DNA of 64,000 nt from Bacteroidales bacterium UBA3743 (GTDB lineage: Bacteria; Bacteroidota; Bacteroidia; Bacteroidales; Paludibacteraceae), in contig DFGT01000002.1 in NCBI GenBank assembly GCA_002371265.1, positions 16,942 through 80,941 of the forward strand, written 5' to 3'. How positions within the stretch are numbered: the stretch's first letter is position 1; each line of letters opens with the position of its first letter. The notes under the pieces were generated by a model. That model was not told where the DNA came from, did not search any database, and saw only the letters and a list, made by a program, of their open reading frames with translations. Shown here in pieces: positions 26,680 through 35,351 of the stretch. The translations under genes and the position numbers were made by a program.

Positions 26680-28004
26680 TGGGAAAGAAAAATATAGTCA
26701 CGATGAAAAAGACGATTTTCAGTTTTGTGATTTCCGCATTGCTTGCCACAAGCGTTTGGGGAATAGAGCGAAGATTCGGAACCGGTTTCTACGAATTCGA
26801 TTCGTCTAAAGAAAATAAGAAGGTTGATGAGCAGCCAATGTCTGTGTATAAGGATGGCTTCTTCGTCTTCTTCAGAGATAACATAGCTTATAAGTTTAAA
26901 CCTGGTAAAAACCTGGATTTGTCTAATGTTGAGGAGTGTCCTGAATTGAGTGGATTGGGAATTCAGGGAACATTTGCCTATGATAGAAATAAAGGCAAAT
27001 TGTATTTCTCGAAGAAAGATTCTCAAGGAAATTCGGAGTTGTATGAGGCTACCGAAGATGACGGAAAGTGGAAAGATGTGAAGAAGCTTAAGATCAAGGG
27101 TACCATGGCTCAGGCGAAAGAAGTACATGGATCATCTTTGGCTATCGGACGTTGGAACCATTATGTGCCAGGAGTGAAAGGATTCTACAACCCTTGTATC
27201 GGACGTGCGGGAAGACGTATTTATTTCTCTGGTGAGTTTATGGCAGGTAAGGGTGGTCGTGATATCTGGTATATCGATCAAGATAAGGAAGAAGAAGGAA
27301 TGTGGACAAAACCAGAACCTGCAAGTGACTATATCAATTCACAGAATAAAGAAGACTATCCTTTTGTAGTTGCTGATACAGCATTGTATTTTGCTTGTAA
27401 TAAGGTGACAGGAAAAGGTGGTATGGATATATATGTGAGTCACAAGGGCGCTAAAGAAAAGGATTGGGGTAAACCTGAGAATTTAGGTGAACTTTTCAAT
27501 ACTGGAGCTGATGAGTATAATATTGTCGGTAACGCATATTCGATGTACTTCTTGTCTAACCGTAAAGGAGGTAAAGGAGGCTTTGATATCTACTATCCAA
27601 ACAAATATAATGTCAAGAGGACTGGCGAGTTGACTCCAGACTTTACATGTGATGAGCCTAAGGGTTTCCACTGGGTATTGTTCTTCTTTGATTTTGGAAA
27701 GGCCGATATGAAGCCTGAGTATGAGGCACAGTTGGATGAGTTGCTTCGCGCAATGAATGAGTTCCCTGGTGGTAAGTTTGAAATCTCAGGACATACGGAT
27801 TCCCGTGGTTCTGCTGAGTTCAATAAGAAATTGTCGCAAAAACGTGCTGAGTATGTGCGTAGTCTGTTGATCGCAAAAGGTTATCCAGCAAACTTGATTG
27901 TAGCTGTGGGACGTGGTATGGAAGAACCTGTTATTCCTAATGCTCAACTGGAGGAGGAACACGAGCAGAACCGTCGTGTTGATATTAAATTGTTGAATGA
28001 ATAA
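26679..28004 (+). CDS. PD40 propeller - OmpA family protein, PorE/SprF-locus type
   Basis: A 441-residue envelope protein. The signal peptide (MKKTIFSFVISALLATSVWG) starts at Met9. ATG 26679 overlaps the upstream stop (TAATG), implying translational coupling, but ATG 26703 is also possible. Residues about 70-330 hold WD40-like PD40 blades (GRRIYFSGEFMAGKGGRDIWYID, ALYFACNKVTGKGGMDIYVS, SMYFLSNRKGGKGGFDIYY). Residues about 340-441 are an OmpA C-terminal peptidoglycan-binding domain (FDFGKADMKPEYEAQLDELL, ISGHTDSRGSAEFNKKLSQKRAEYV, NRRVDIKL). Proteins with this order accompany PorP/SprF proteins in T9SS loci and may anchor the cell-surface complex to peptidoglycan. It is the middle gene of a three-gene operon. 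Confidence 0.9.
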   Translation: MGKKNIVTMKKTIFSFVISALLATSVWGIERRFGTGFYEFDSSKENKKVDEQPMSVYKDGFFVFFRDNIAYKFKPGKNLDLSNVEECPELSGLGIQGTFAYDRNKGKLYFSKKDSQGNSELYEATEDDGKWKDVKKLKIKGTMAQAKEVHGSSLAIGRWNHYVPGVKGFYNPCIGRAGRRIYFSGEFMAGKGGRDIWYIDQDKEEEGMWTKPEPASDYINSQNKEDYPFVVADTALYFACNKVTGKGGMDIYVSHKGAKEKDWGKPENLGELFNTGADEYNIVGNAYSMYFLSNRKGGKGGFDIYYPNKYNVKRTGELTPDFTCDEPKGFHWVLFFFDFGKADMKPEYEAQLDELLRAMNEFPGGKFEISGHTDSRGSAEFNKKLSQKRAEYVRSLLIAKGYPANLIVAVGRGMEEPVIPNAQLEEEHEQNRRVDIKLLNE

Positions 28005-28019
28005 GGAGAAAATAAGAAT

Positions 28020-28946
28020 ATGAAGAAAATATTTATTGTATTAGCAACGTTGCTATTTACGGTTTCTGCCTATGCTCAGCAGGATTTGCTAATGACTCAG
28101 CAATTTTTCTCACGTATCAATAAGAATCCAGCTGGTATTGGTAACTTTGAGCAGATAGATGCTTTTTTGTTGGGCCGTTTCCAGTGGGTTGATATCAAGG
28201 ATTCTCCTAAGTCAGGTATCTTCAATGTCCAGACATTTAAGACGGAGCTTAATTCAGGATTCGGTTTCACAATGAGTTATGATGACATCGGTCCTGCAAA
28301 AGGTAGCTTCAATCCCAAGGTTGTCTATGCATATGTGTTGCGCCTTCGTGAGGATATGGTCCTTTCTATGGGATTAAGCGCTGGTATCCAATATGCTTAT
28401 TTTGACGCAAGCAAATATACTCCAGAGGATCTTACCGAGATCACTGAAGATCACGACTTTATTAACGATAGAGTTAGTGAGGTTCATCCAGATGTGGATT
28501 TCGGTCTTGAGTTCTCTAACCCAAAATATATGTTCGGTGTGTCTGGAACTCACTTGTTGAAATATGAGTCTACAACAACTCAGTCTGCTTTCCACATCAA
28601 CGGTTACGGCCGCTATTTCTGGGATTTGTCAGACAATTTTGTGTTAGCTCCTGCATTGGCATACACATGGCATGATAAGGTTGCTGTCGCTGAAATCAAC
28701 GCAATCTTGTTCTATAAGAATTTCCTTTGGGGTGGTATGACTTATCATCCGGATATGTTTAATAAGTTTGGCACAAACCCTATAGCTTTCATGCTTGGTG
28801 CTGAGTATAAGAACTTCCGTATCGGTTATACATTTGACTATAACTTCGGTAATGTGTCGAAACTATCTGGTTCTGCTCATGAAATCATGTTGTCTTATAG
28901 TGTTCAGACTAAGAAGACGAAAGTTCCTTACGAGAGATTTGAATAA
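28020..28946 (+). CDS. PorP/SprF family type IX secretion system outer-membrane protein
   Basis: A 308-residue outer-membrane barrel protein with signal peptide MKKIFIVLATLLFTVSAYAQ and the family's first segment QQDLLMTQQFFSRINKNPAGIGN. Later strands include YAYVLRLREDMVLSMGLSAGIQY, PDVDFGLEFSNPKYMFGVSGTHL, FLWGGMTYHP and IGYTFDYNFGNVSKLSGSAHEIMLSYS, with the typical GSHEIML-like C-terminus. Family knowledge: PorP/SprF proteins are needed for secretion or surface attachment of specific type B CTD proteins, and the giant protein at 20623 is the obvious client. It lies 15 bases after the OmpA-like gene and is followed by a strong terminator, closing the operon. Confidence 0.9.
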   Translation: MKKIFIVLATLLFTVSAYAQQDLLMTQQFFSRINKNPAGIGNFEQIDAFLLGRFQWVDIKDSPKSGIFNVQTFKTELNSGFGFTMSYDDIGPAKGSFNPKVVYAYVLRLREDMVLSMGLSAGIQYAYFDASKYTPEDLTEITEDHDFINDRVSEVHPDVDFGLEFSNPKYMFGVSGTHLLKYESTTTQSAFHINGYGRYFWDLSDNFVLAPALAYTWHDKVAVAEINAILFYKNFLWGGMTYHPDMFNKFGTNPIAFMLGAEYKNFRIGYTFDYNFGNVSKLSGSAHEIMLSYSVQTKKTKVPYERFE

Positions 28947-29019
28947 TAAATTCTCGACAACGCTCAATTGCTGTCACGTATGATTCAGATTTGATTGTTG
29001 TCCATTTTAATAGTATAAG

Positions 29020-29069
29020 CCGTTTTAGTTTTGATCAGATGTGTATCTGATATTCTAAAACGGTTTTTT
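29020..29069 (+). terminator. Strong terminator of the PorP/SprF operon
   Basis: Outer stem CCGTTTTAG (29020-29028) with CTAAAACGG (29055-29063), inner stem ATCAGAT (29034-29040) with ATCTGAT (29045-29051), loop GTGT, then six T. Confidence 0.85.
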
Positions 29070-29091
29070 AATTTAGATTTTCTGACTAGTT

Positions 29092-29430
29092 ATGGAGATA
29101 AATGTATATCAGCGTTTTTTTGAAGCTGAGCTTGAATATAATGGAGTGAAACGTCGTGCAGCTTCTGTTCTGCTTATTTCTGATTCTGAAGCTGGAAACA
29201 TCAAATATACGGCGGCAGTCGCTTTCATGCCGTATGAGGATTCGGAAGATTTCCGTGTGCCGTATGATGCCTATTTCACTAAGGTGATTTTTGAAGGTTG
29301 TGGCCGTCGCTCAAAAAAGAAAGAAAAACAATTCATAGAGAATCTTGTTCAGTATATTGATGAATTGGCGACGGAAGTAGAAGGAGTCATATTTTGGGAT
29401 AAGCCTCTTTCGTGTGAAAGATTAGGATAA
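29092..29430 (+). CDS. Conserved-looking small cytosolic protein, function unknown
   Basis: I do not recognise this 112-residue protein. It starts MEINVYQRFFEAELEYNGVKRRAASVLLISD at ATG 29092 with no signal peptide or membrane helix. It reads as an alpha/beta fold: strands at about 10-30 and 38-48, an EDSEDF-containing acidic loop, and a C-terminal helix (KEKQFIENLVQYIDELATEV) ending in EGVIFWDKPL. The codon use resembles the neighbours and the frame fills the gap between a terminator and the next promoter, so it is probably real. It may be monocistronic. No function is assigned. Confidence 0.6.
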   Translation: MEINVYQRFFEAELEYNGVKRRAASVLLISDSEAGNIKYTAAVAFMPYEDSEDFRVPYDAYFTKVIFEGCGRRSKKKEKQFIENLVQYIDELATEVEGVIFWDKPLSCERLG

Positions 29431-29462
29431 TACAAATGAATTTTCGATTCTCGTTTTTTAGT

Positions 29463-29492
29463 TTGTGTTTTGACAAATTAAACTTATATTTG
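29463..29492 (+). promoter_or_regulatory. Promoter of the VWA lipoprotein gene
   Basis: TTG (29463-29465), 19 bases, TATATTTG (29485-29492): a full Bacteroidetes consensus. The leader would be about 25-30 bases to ATG 29526. Confidence 0.75.
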
Positions 29493-29525
29493 TTGCATTT
29501 TTAATACTTGATGACTTTTATGTTT

Positions 29526-31049
29526 ATGAAAAAGACTATTTTGTTGTCCCAGATTATTTTATTCGGACTTTTTATTATGGGATGTGGTAGAGAAGATTCA
29601 GAAGACGGTACCATGAATTATTCTCCAGGTGGATATGATTCTTATTACAATACAGAAAGATACGCTGATAGGGATGAAAACGATTTTAAATTGGTTTCTG
29701 TTAATCCGACGTCTGTTTTCTCTGTAGATGTAGACAAGGCAAGTTATAGTAATGTCCGAGATTATATTCAAAGGGGTTCTCTTCCGCCTGTTGGATCTGT
29801 CAGAACAGAGGAATTTGTCAATTATTTCAATTATTCATATCCCGAACCAACTGGTGACGATCTTGTTTCGTTGAATGCTGAAATAGGAGAGTGTGCGTGG
29901 AACAAAGGCCATTATCTACTTAAACTTGGTCTTAAGGCAAAGACTATTGATGTAAGTAATGTGCCATCTTCAAATCTAGTTTTTCTTATCGACGTTTCTG
30001 GAAGTATGTCTCAAGAACTACCTTTGCTTGTCGAAGCTTTTGATGTTTTGATGGATGGGTTACGTGATAATGACCGTGTGGCTATTGTGACATATGCTAG
30101 TGGAGATAGAGTTGTCCTTCAGAGTACTCCGTGCACTAAAGAAGGACGCAAGAAGATTTATAATGCACTACATTCTCTTTCTGCAGGTGGCAGCACTCAG
30201 GGAGCCAAAGGTATTCAGACAGCATACGAGATTGCCCATAAGAACTTTATCAGTGGTGGAAACAACCGTGTGATACTTGCTACAGATGGAGATTTCAATG
30301 TGGGAGTATCTAGCACTGCAGGTCTTAAAGATTTGATTCAGAAGGAGAGGGAGACGAATGTGTTCCTGACTGTGCTTGGCTTCGGACGCGGTAATCTTAA
30401 TGATGAGATGATGTCGACTATTGCCGACGCAGGAAATGGCAATTATTCGTATATAAGCACAATTTACGAGGCAAAAAAGGCTCTCGGTACTGAACTGTGG
30501 GGATCTATTTATACTGTGGCTCAAGATGTGAAGATATTGGTGGATTTCAATCCTAATTTGGTGAAAGCCTACCGTCTAATTGGATATGAAAAGCGTTTGT
30601 TGAATAATGAGGATTTCAATAACGACAAGAAAGATGCTGGTGACATGGGCTCTGGACATACTGTAACCGCACTTTATGAGATTGTTTCGGCCGATAGCAA
30701 TGAAGAGTTTCCTAATACAGCTACAGAATCGGAATATGTGAATCCCGTCGCTTCTAACGACCATACTAATTGGATGACGGTGAAATTCCGTTATAAAAAA
30801 CCGACTGAAACAGAAAGTAAACTTCAGGAATTAAAAGTCGACGGCTCTTATCTAAAAGATATGAATTCTGCCGATTTTAATTTGGCTCAATATGTCTCTG
30901 CATTTGCACAGGTGTTGAATGACAGCAAATATTGTCCGATGTCTCTTGAGGATATTTCAAACTCAATTGCATCTATACCTTCTGATGAGAACGGATATGT
31001 CGATGAACTTAAGGTATTGGTTCGAGAAGCCAGTATCCTAAAGAAATAA
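29526..31049 (+). CDS. VWA-domain lipoprotein, YfbK-like
   Basis: A 507-residue lipoprotein (start MKKTILLSQIILFGLFIMGC at ATG 29526; in-frame ATGs at 29511 and 29520 are alternatives). The lipid Cys follows FIMG. After a disordered stretch, residues about 50-130 form the domain typical of the family (DFKLVSVNPTSVFSVDVDKASYSNVRDYI, VRTEEFVNYFNYSYPEP). A von Willebrand A domain follows with the full MIDAS: DVSGSM near residue 156, a Thr in the STQGA region and ATDGDFNVG. A C-terminal beta domain ends the protein. The architecture matches YfbK/DUF3520 proteins of unknown role. Metal-dependent adhesion at the envelope is inferred. It has its own promoter and terminator. Confidence 0.88.
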   Translation: MKKTILLSQIILFGLFIMGCGREDSEDGTMNYSPGGYDSYYNTERYADRDENDFKLVSVNPTSVFSVDVDKASYSNVRDYIQRGSLPPVGSVRTEEFVNYFNYSYPEPTGDDLVSLNAEIGECAWNKGHYLLKLGLKAKTIDVSNVPSSNLVFLIDVSGSMSQELPLLVEAFDVLMDGLRDNDRVAIVTYASGDRVVLQSTPCTKEGRKKIYNALHSLSAGGSTQGAKGIQTAYEIAHKNFISGGNNRVILATDGDFNVGVSSTAGLKDLIQKERETNVFLTVLGFGRGNLNDEMMSTIADAGNGNYSYISTIYEAKKALGTELWGSIYTVAQDVKILVDFNPNLVKAYRLIGYEKRLLNNEDFNNDKKDAGDMGSGHTVTALYEIVSADSNEEFPNTATESEYVNPVASNDHTNWMTVKFRYKKPTETESKLQELKVDGSYLKDMNSADFNLAQYVSAFAQVLNDSKYCPMSLEDISNSIASIPSDENGYVDELKVLVREASILKK

Positions 31050-31151
31050 TGAATTCTTTACGACTAAGAAATATGTCTAATGTATTTTGAGGATAACTCT
31101 TCCATTATTTTCGCAGTCGGAAGAAAAGAAGATGTGTTAAATACTATTCAC

Positions 31152-31182
31152 AAAAAAAGCATCGTCAACCGATGCTTTTTTT
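31152..31182. terminator. Bidirectional terminator
   Basis: AAAAAAAGCATCG (31152-31164) pairs with CGATGCTTTTTTT (31170-31182), loop TCAAC. It lies between the convergent VWA and SGNH esterase genes and works in either direction. Confidence 0.85.
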
Positions 31183-31234
31183 GTGCTCCGAATTTTGATC
31201 GGATTTGAATAATAATGTGTTATATAGAGTTTAT

Positions 31235-32578
31235 TTAGGACAAAGTCGTTTTATAAGAAACCATTCCTCCCTTCCATTTCACTACGATGATGTAAAGACC
31301 TGGAGTCACTTGGCTTCTAAACTCGTATTCTTGTTGCCCACACAGAATATGCTGCTCTTCCAATTTCCCTGATGCTGATATCACATCGACGGTTATATCA
31401 GCGTCTATTCCTGAAATATGGATCTCTTTTCCATTCACGTGTAAAGATGGTATGGTTGATCCTATGGCTTCTTGTATGGAAGTAGTGTCTGGTTTCTCTA
31501 TTTCACTGTTGGCATACAGAGGGGATAATGCGTCTGCCCATAAATGATGCATTGCTTGTCCGCCTTTAGTATCGCCGTTAGGATGTACACCATCAGACGC
31601 TATCTGCTCCGGATGTGCTAAGAAATAGCTATAGAAGTCTGGCCCTGGGTGGAGATCGTTTTTTTGAGTCAGTTCATCGACTGCCTGAAGAAACTTTGGG
31701 TTGACCTGCCAACCAGCTTTTGATTCGTTGGTGGCGATGATGCGTGCCAGGATAGGTTCAATTCCATGTGCCTTAGCCGCGTCGATAATCGTTTGCATAT
31801 TGCGTTTGTAGGTCTCAAGATTCCAGTCGCCACCGCCCCAAGCGTCATTCGTGCCCATTTCTATTGCCCAATACTTTACGTTGCCAGCATAACGCAAATA
31901 ATCATCAAGATGAGCCACTACTTCTGTGCTGTTGATGCAGCCTATTCCGCCTCGCAGCATAGCTGGTGTGAAATCGGGGAATCGTCCGTGGATGATATTG
32001 GCTGTGGTAGAATCGGTGTCCTGCTGCTTCAATCCCATTTGGCTGATACTTGTTCCCATAAAGAACCAGGTGTCGTCACCATCGTTGGACGCATCGAAGG
32101 CTTCGATTTCCAAAATCTGTCCGACATTCTCTTCGCTTACAAAACGGAACCAGGACATTCCATCGAAATCAATATAGACTCCTCTGGCCATGACGGGATT
32201 GTCTTTGACCTCTGTTGCCAATATCCAGTCGCCGTCCTGTCCGTTTGTAGAATTGGAAGATGTAAGTATTTTGAAGTTACGGAGGGATGTCCCTGTATGT
32301 CCGCATCCTTTTGTGAAGTCGGTCGCCCACGCACAGTCGCCATACGATTCCCATGAAATGAATAGGCGTGATGGACCGCTACCTACGTTTATGGCGATAT
32401 CCTTGGCCGTACACTGTTTCCAGTTGGTGAGGTCGCCATCGGTAATGTAGTGGTTTTCTCCACTGCTGGTGTAGGCTGTTAGTCCTCGGCTCAACAGTTT
32501 GTTGGGTGTGATCGCCATTGCGGGTCCACCTAAAGCCAAAATCGAAACTGTAGCGAATGCCTTAATCCAAGTGTTCAT
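31235..32578 (-). CDS. Secreted SGNH esterase with N-terminal discoidin-like domain and T9SS tail
   Basis: A 447-residue secreted hydrolase. Signal peptide MNTWIKAFATVSILALGGPAMA is followed by a discoidin/F5-8-like sugar-binding domain (about 25-165: ITDGDLTNWKQC, SRLFISWES, WFRFVSEENVGQILEIEAFD). The SGNH core is FMGTSISQMG (Ser near 174), RGGIGC, EMGTNDAWGG and DGVHPN with the catalytic Asp-His. The tail (LHVNGKEIHISGIDADITVDVISASGKL, VTPGLYIIVVKW) looks like a type A T9SS domain. Deacetylation of plant polysaccharide is the likely role, by analogy with acetylxylan or mannan esterases. It lies 51 bases downstream of the CE1-GH5 gene and is probably co-transcribed with it. Confidence 0.82.
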   Translation of the reverse strand: MNTWIKAFATVSILALGGPAMAITPNKLLSRGLTAYTSSGENHYITDGDLTNWKQCTAKDIAINVGSGPSRLFISWESYGDCAWATDFTKGCGHTGTSLRNFKILTSSNSTNGQDGDWILATEVKDNPVMARGVYIDFDGMSWFRFVSEENVGQILEIEAFDASNDGDDTWFFMGTSISQMGLKQQDTDSTTANIIHGRFPDFTPAMLRGGIGCINSTEVVAHLDDYLRYAGNVKYWAIEMGTNDAWGGGDWNLETYKRNMQTIIDAAKAHGIEPILARIIATNESKAGWQVNPKFLQAVDELTQKNDLHPGPDFYSYFLAHPEQIASDGVHPNGDTKGGQAMHHLWADALSPLYANSEIEKPDTTSIQEAIGSTIPSLHVNGKEIHISGIDADITVDVISASGKLEEQHILCGQQEYEFRSQVTPGLYIIVVKWKGGMVSYKTTLS

Positions 32579-32629
32579 GATTCACTATTTATTTGAATGA
32601 GAAGACGAGAGTGTCGTCTTGCCACGTTA

Positions 32630-35059
32630 TTATTTTTTGATTATTTTGAAAACATTTCCGTCTACACTTGCCAAATATAGCCCATTATGCCATTGGCTTA
32701 CATTTGTCTTATGGATTCCTTTTCCCAACTTTTTCTGAAGTATGACACGTCCGCATATATCTGTGATAGTAACATCAGTGTCGTCTGTCAAGAAAAAATT
32801 TAGTTCAGAGTTTTTGTCAATGTAGACGTTGGGGCTTTCTTCTGATATTTTCTCGTTGTACGATGTCGTAGGGCACTCGTTTAGCGTGGCTTTTTTTGCT
32901 TCAGCCTTCCAAGCGTCTGTGATTATTTTTCCCCAATTGCTCGATCCTTTCCATGTCTGTGTGTTATTCCAATTGCTGATGCTTAGATTTGAGTAGGATG
33001 CTAACACAGGGTTTGCCGATGGATCTTTCACAACATCAAGATATTCCACAGGGCTTCCGTTGCCATACCACGACCATGCCAACCAGCCAACATTTTTCTC
33101 TTTGCAGTAGGAAAGAATTTTATCTTCGTCAACATCACCGTCGCTATGGAACCATCCAAATTCACCTATGCATAGAGCCAGATCTTGGTTTATTACTCCG
33201 TCGATATTGGAAGCAATTTTGTTGGTGTTTCCTGCAGAACCGTACATATGGATGGAGAATAGAATGTTGTTTTCAGTATCAGCTGCCAACACATCTTTTC
33301 CATATGTGTGGATTGTGGATGCGTTCTGACCGTATCCGCCAGCGTCTACCATGATACAGTGGCGTAGTCCGGCTTTTCTGATCACAGGGATTGCTTTTTT
33401 GTATCCGTCACGCCAGTTGGCTGCGGAAGACGAGTTGTGCCACTCGTTGGCGATGTTGATGATCACATAGTGCTCTGTGCCTTTCAATACAGAAGCCATG
33501 TTGGCGAAATAGTTGGCTGCTTTCACAAGATCGTCTATATTGTCGCTGCCGGTAGCGTCGTGCACTTCCACAATGGCAACCATGCCATACTCCTTACATT
33601 TGTCTACTATCTTTTTTACGGATGCTGCATCGTCGGCAGTAAACTTTGCCCCGTCGCCCAATACGATTCTAACAGCGTTGGCATCGTATTTTTTGATCGC
33701 TTCAAGCTGGTTGTAGGCTGAACTCTTAAACCATGTGTATGCCAAATTCACGCCTCTCATCACAAATTCATTGCCACAACGGTCGAGCAGTTTTGCACCG
33801 TCTACTTTTAATCCATCTACATCAGAAACTTTGAAATTGTAAGATGGGGCATCATTGTCTTTCTCAATACGCACATAATCGACCACCGCCCATGTCCAAA
33901 TCGGAGTGATGTTTACCACGTTTTCGCCAGCGGAGAAATTGAAAGTGCCGACGAGAGTTTCCCCTAGTTTGTCTATCTTATCGTCGTCGGAAGAAACACC
34001 CAAATTAGCTGTTCCGCTCACACCATTCACAGAACAATTGATTTGTTTGAACCCATAAACAGAGTTGTATCCGACATAGACTTTGTAGGATCCTTTTTCT
34101 GTAATTGGAATGTTGATGTTGACATAGTCTGTTGTCTCTTTAAGGTTAATCACTCCTGTGCCTGACATCTTTGAAAGACTTTCTGTTGTGCCGGAATAGT
34201 CTGACGAACATTCTACCTCATATATATTTTTTTTAGCGGCTTCTTCACATGCTGATTTGTCTATGTCTTGTTTCTTTTTTTCATCACATTTGTTTGTGTA
34301 ATTTCGGAAAAAATCCCATAGTGCTTTTGTCGTGTGAAAATCATTGTTTTTCAATTCATGCCAACGGTTTTTCACTGAATAAAGGACGACTTCTGTTCCG
34401 CAATCACCATCCTTGTAGCGAGTCTTTGTGCAGATGTTTGACACTTGTGTCACTTCAGGTGTCGGATTGCAGTTGTCTTTATTGGCGAATCCTTTTATGA
34501 TTGCAGGGACTCCGTTATAATCCACGAATGAGTCTTCCTGCCCGTGTACATGGCAAATAGGTACAGGGCGGGAACAATTGAACTTTTCTCCCCACAGGTT
34601 GTAGCCGGAGATTGGTCCGAATGCGGCAAATTTATCGGCGACATTGTTGATGATATGGTAGGTCAACATTCCTCCCATCGAGAATCCTGTCATGTATACT
34701 CGACTTTCATCAATCTTGTAGTCCTCCGACATCTTTTTTATTATATCCAACATGAAATTAATGTCTGTCATTCCGTTAATATCCCACTGAGAACCATCTC
34801 CTTGAGGATAGACAACGGCAAAATTTGCGGTATCGGCAACCAATTCCCATTGAGCACTTGCTTTAAGATTGTCGATGTTGTCGCCCATTCCGTGGGCAGC
34901 GATGACTAACGGACGATTTTCTTTCATTCCGTCAGGCACATAGATGAATGCCTCTCTCCATTTGCCACCTGTCTGGATACGTGTCACCTGACTGTATTTG
35001 GCAGCCATCATAGTTGTGCTGAAAAGCAGCAACAGTGTATATATAAAGAATTTTTTCAT
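32630..35059 (-). CDS. Secreted CE1-like esterase - CBM - GH5 (mannanase-like) fusion with T9SS tail
   Basis: An 809-residue multidomain enzyme. After signal peptide MKKFFIYTLLLLFSTTMMAA, residues about 20-260 are a PHB-depolymerase/feruloyl-esterase-like CE1 domain with nucleophile motif TGFSMGGM and VDYNGVPAI plus a late His. Residues about 283-400 form a CBM35/CBM6-like domain (YEVECSSDYSGTTE, VDYVRIEKD). Residues about 405-735 are GH5: MRGVNLAYTWFK, ANAVRIVLGDG, EVHDATGSDN, acid/base Glu near 537 in NIANEWH, SIHMYGSAG, nucleophile near 632 in CIGEFGW, and VGWLAWSWYGNG. These blocks match subfamily 8 beta-mannanases as I know them. The tail (TDITGRVIL-like TDICGRVILQKKLGKG, GLYLASVDGNVFKIIKK) is a type A T9SS signal. 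One chain would thus both remove esters and cut the mannan backbone. Confidence 0.88.
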   Translation of the reverse strand: MKKFFIYTLLLLFSTTMMAAKYSQVTRIQTGGKWREAFIYVPDGMKENRPLVIAAHGMGDNIDNLKASAQWELVADTANFAVVYPQGDGSQWDINGMTDINFMLDIIKKMSEDYKIDESRVYMTGFSMGGMLTYHIINNVADKFAAFGPISGYNLWGEKFNCSRPVPICHVHGQEDSFVDYNGVPAIIKGFANKDNCNPTPEVTQVSNICTKTRYKDGDCGTEVVLYSVKNRWHELKNNDFHTTKALWDFFRNYTNKCDEKKKQDIDKSACEEAAKKNIYEVECSSDYSGTTESLSKMSGTGVINLKETTDYVNINIPITEKGSYKVYVGYNSVYGFKQINCSVNGVSGTANLGVSSDDDKIDKLGETLVGTFNFSAGENVVNITPIWTWAVVDYVRIEKDNDAPSYNFKVSDVDGLKVDGAKLLDRCGNEFVMRGVNLAYTWFKSSAYNQLEAIKKYDANAVRIVLGDGAKFTADDAASVKKIVDKCKEYGMVAIVEVHDATGSDNIDDLVKAANYFANMASVLKGTEHYVIINIANEWHNSSSAANWRDGYKKAIPVIRKAGLRHCIMVDAGGYGQNASTIHTYGKDVLAADTENNILFSIHMYGSAGNTNKIASNIDGVINQDLALCIGEFGWFHSDGDVDEDKILSYCKEKNVGWLAWSWYGNGSPVEYLDVVKDPSANPVLASYSNLSISNWNNTQTWKGSSNWGKIITDAWKAEAKKATLNECPTTSYNEKISEESPNVYIDKNSELNFFLTDDTDVTITDICGRVILQKKLGKGIHKTNVSQWHNGLYLASVDGNVFKIIKK

Positions 35060-35351
35060 GGGTGTTGAATTTAGAGTTAATAGAATATGTTAAGCTAGCA
35101 ACTCTTCCAATGTCCTATTTTGAGATAGAAGGGTTGACGTCTGGTTGTAATGGCACTTTGTCAGAGCGCTTGTGTTGTCAAATGCCCTTGTATACAGATT
35201 GACTTGTTGTGTCGATCTGAGTGCCAAAGTTGGTAATTTTGTGAATTTATCCATATAAATGTGTTTTTAGTGAGTAATTGATCTGAGGCAAAAGTAGATA
35301 GAGCCCCCAAAAACATTGCGGATAATGTTTTCACAAATATGGATATTCGTT
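35060..35351. other. Upstream region of the CE1-GH5 gene with a repeated GATCTGAG box
   Basis: A 292-base gap between the hybrid regulator gene and the CE1-GH5 gene, both on the minus strand. A -7 element, TACTTTTG (complement of 35289-35296), is visible without a good -33. GATCTGAG occurs at 35214-35221 and 35280-35287, each followed by a GCCAAAG or GCAAAAG core, a spacing of 66 bases. This could be a binding site for the adjacent AraC-type regulator, which is inference. The 64-codon open frame here starts with TTG and is rejected. Confidence 0.45.
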
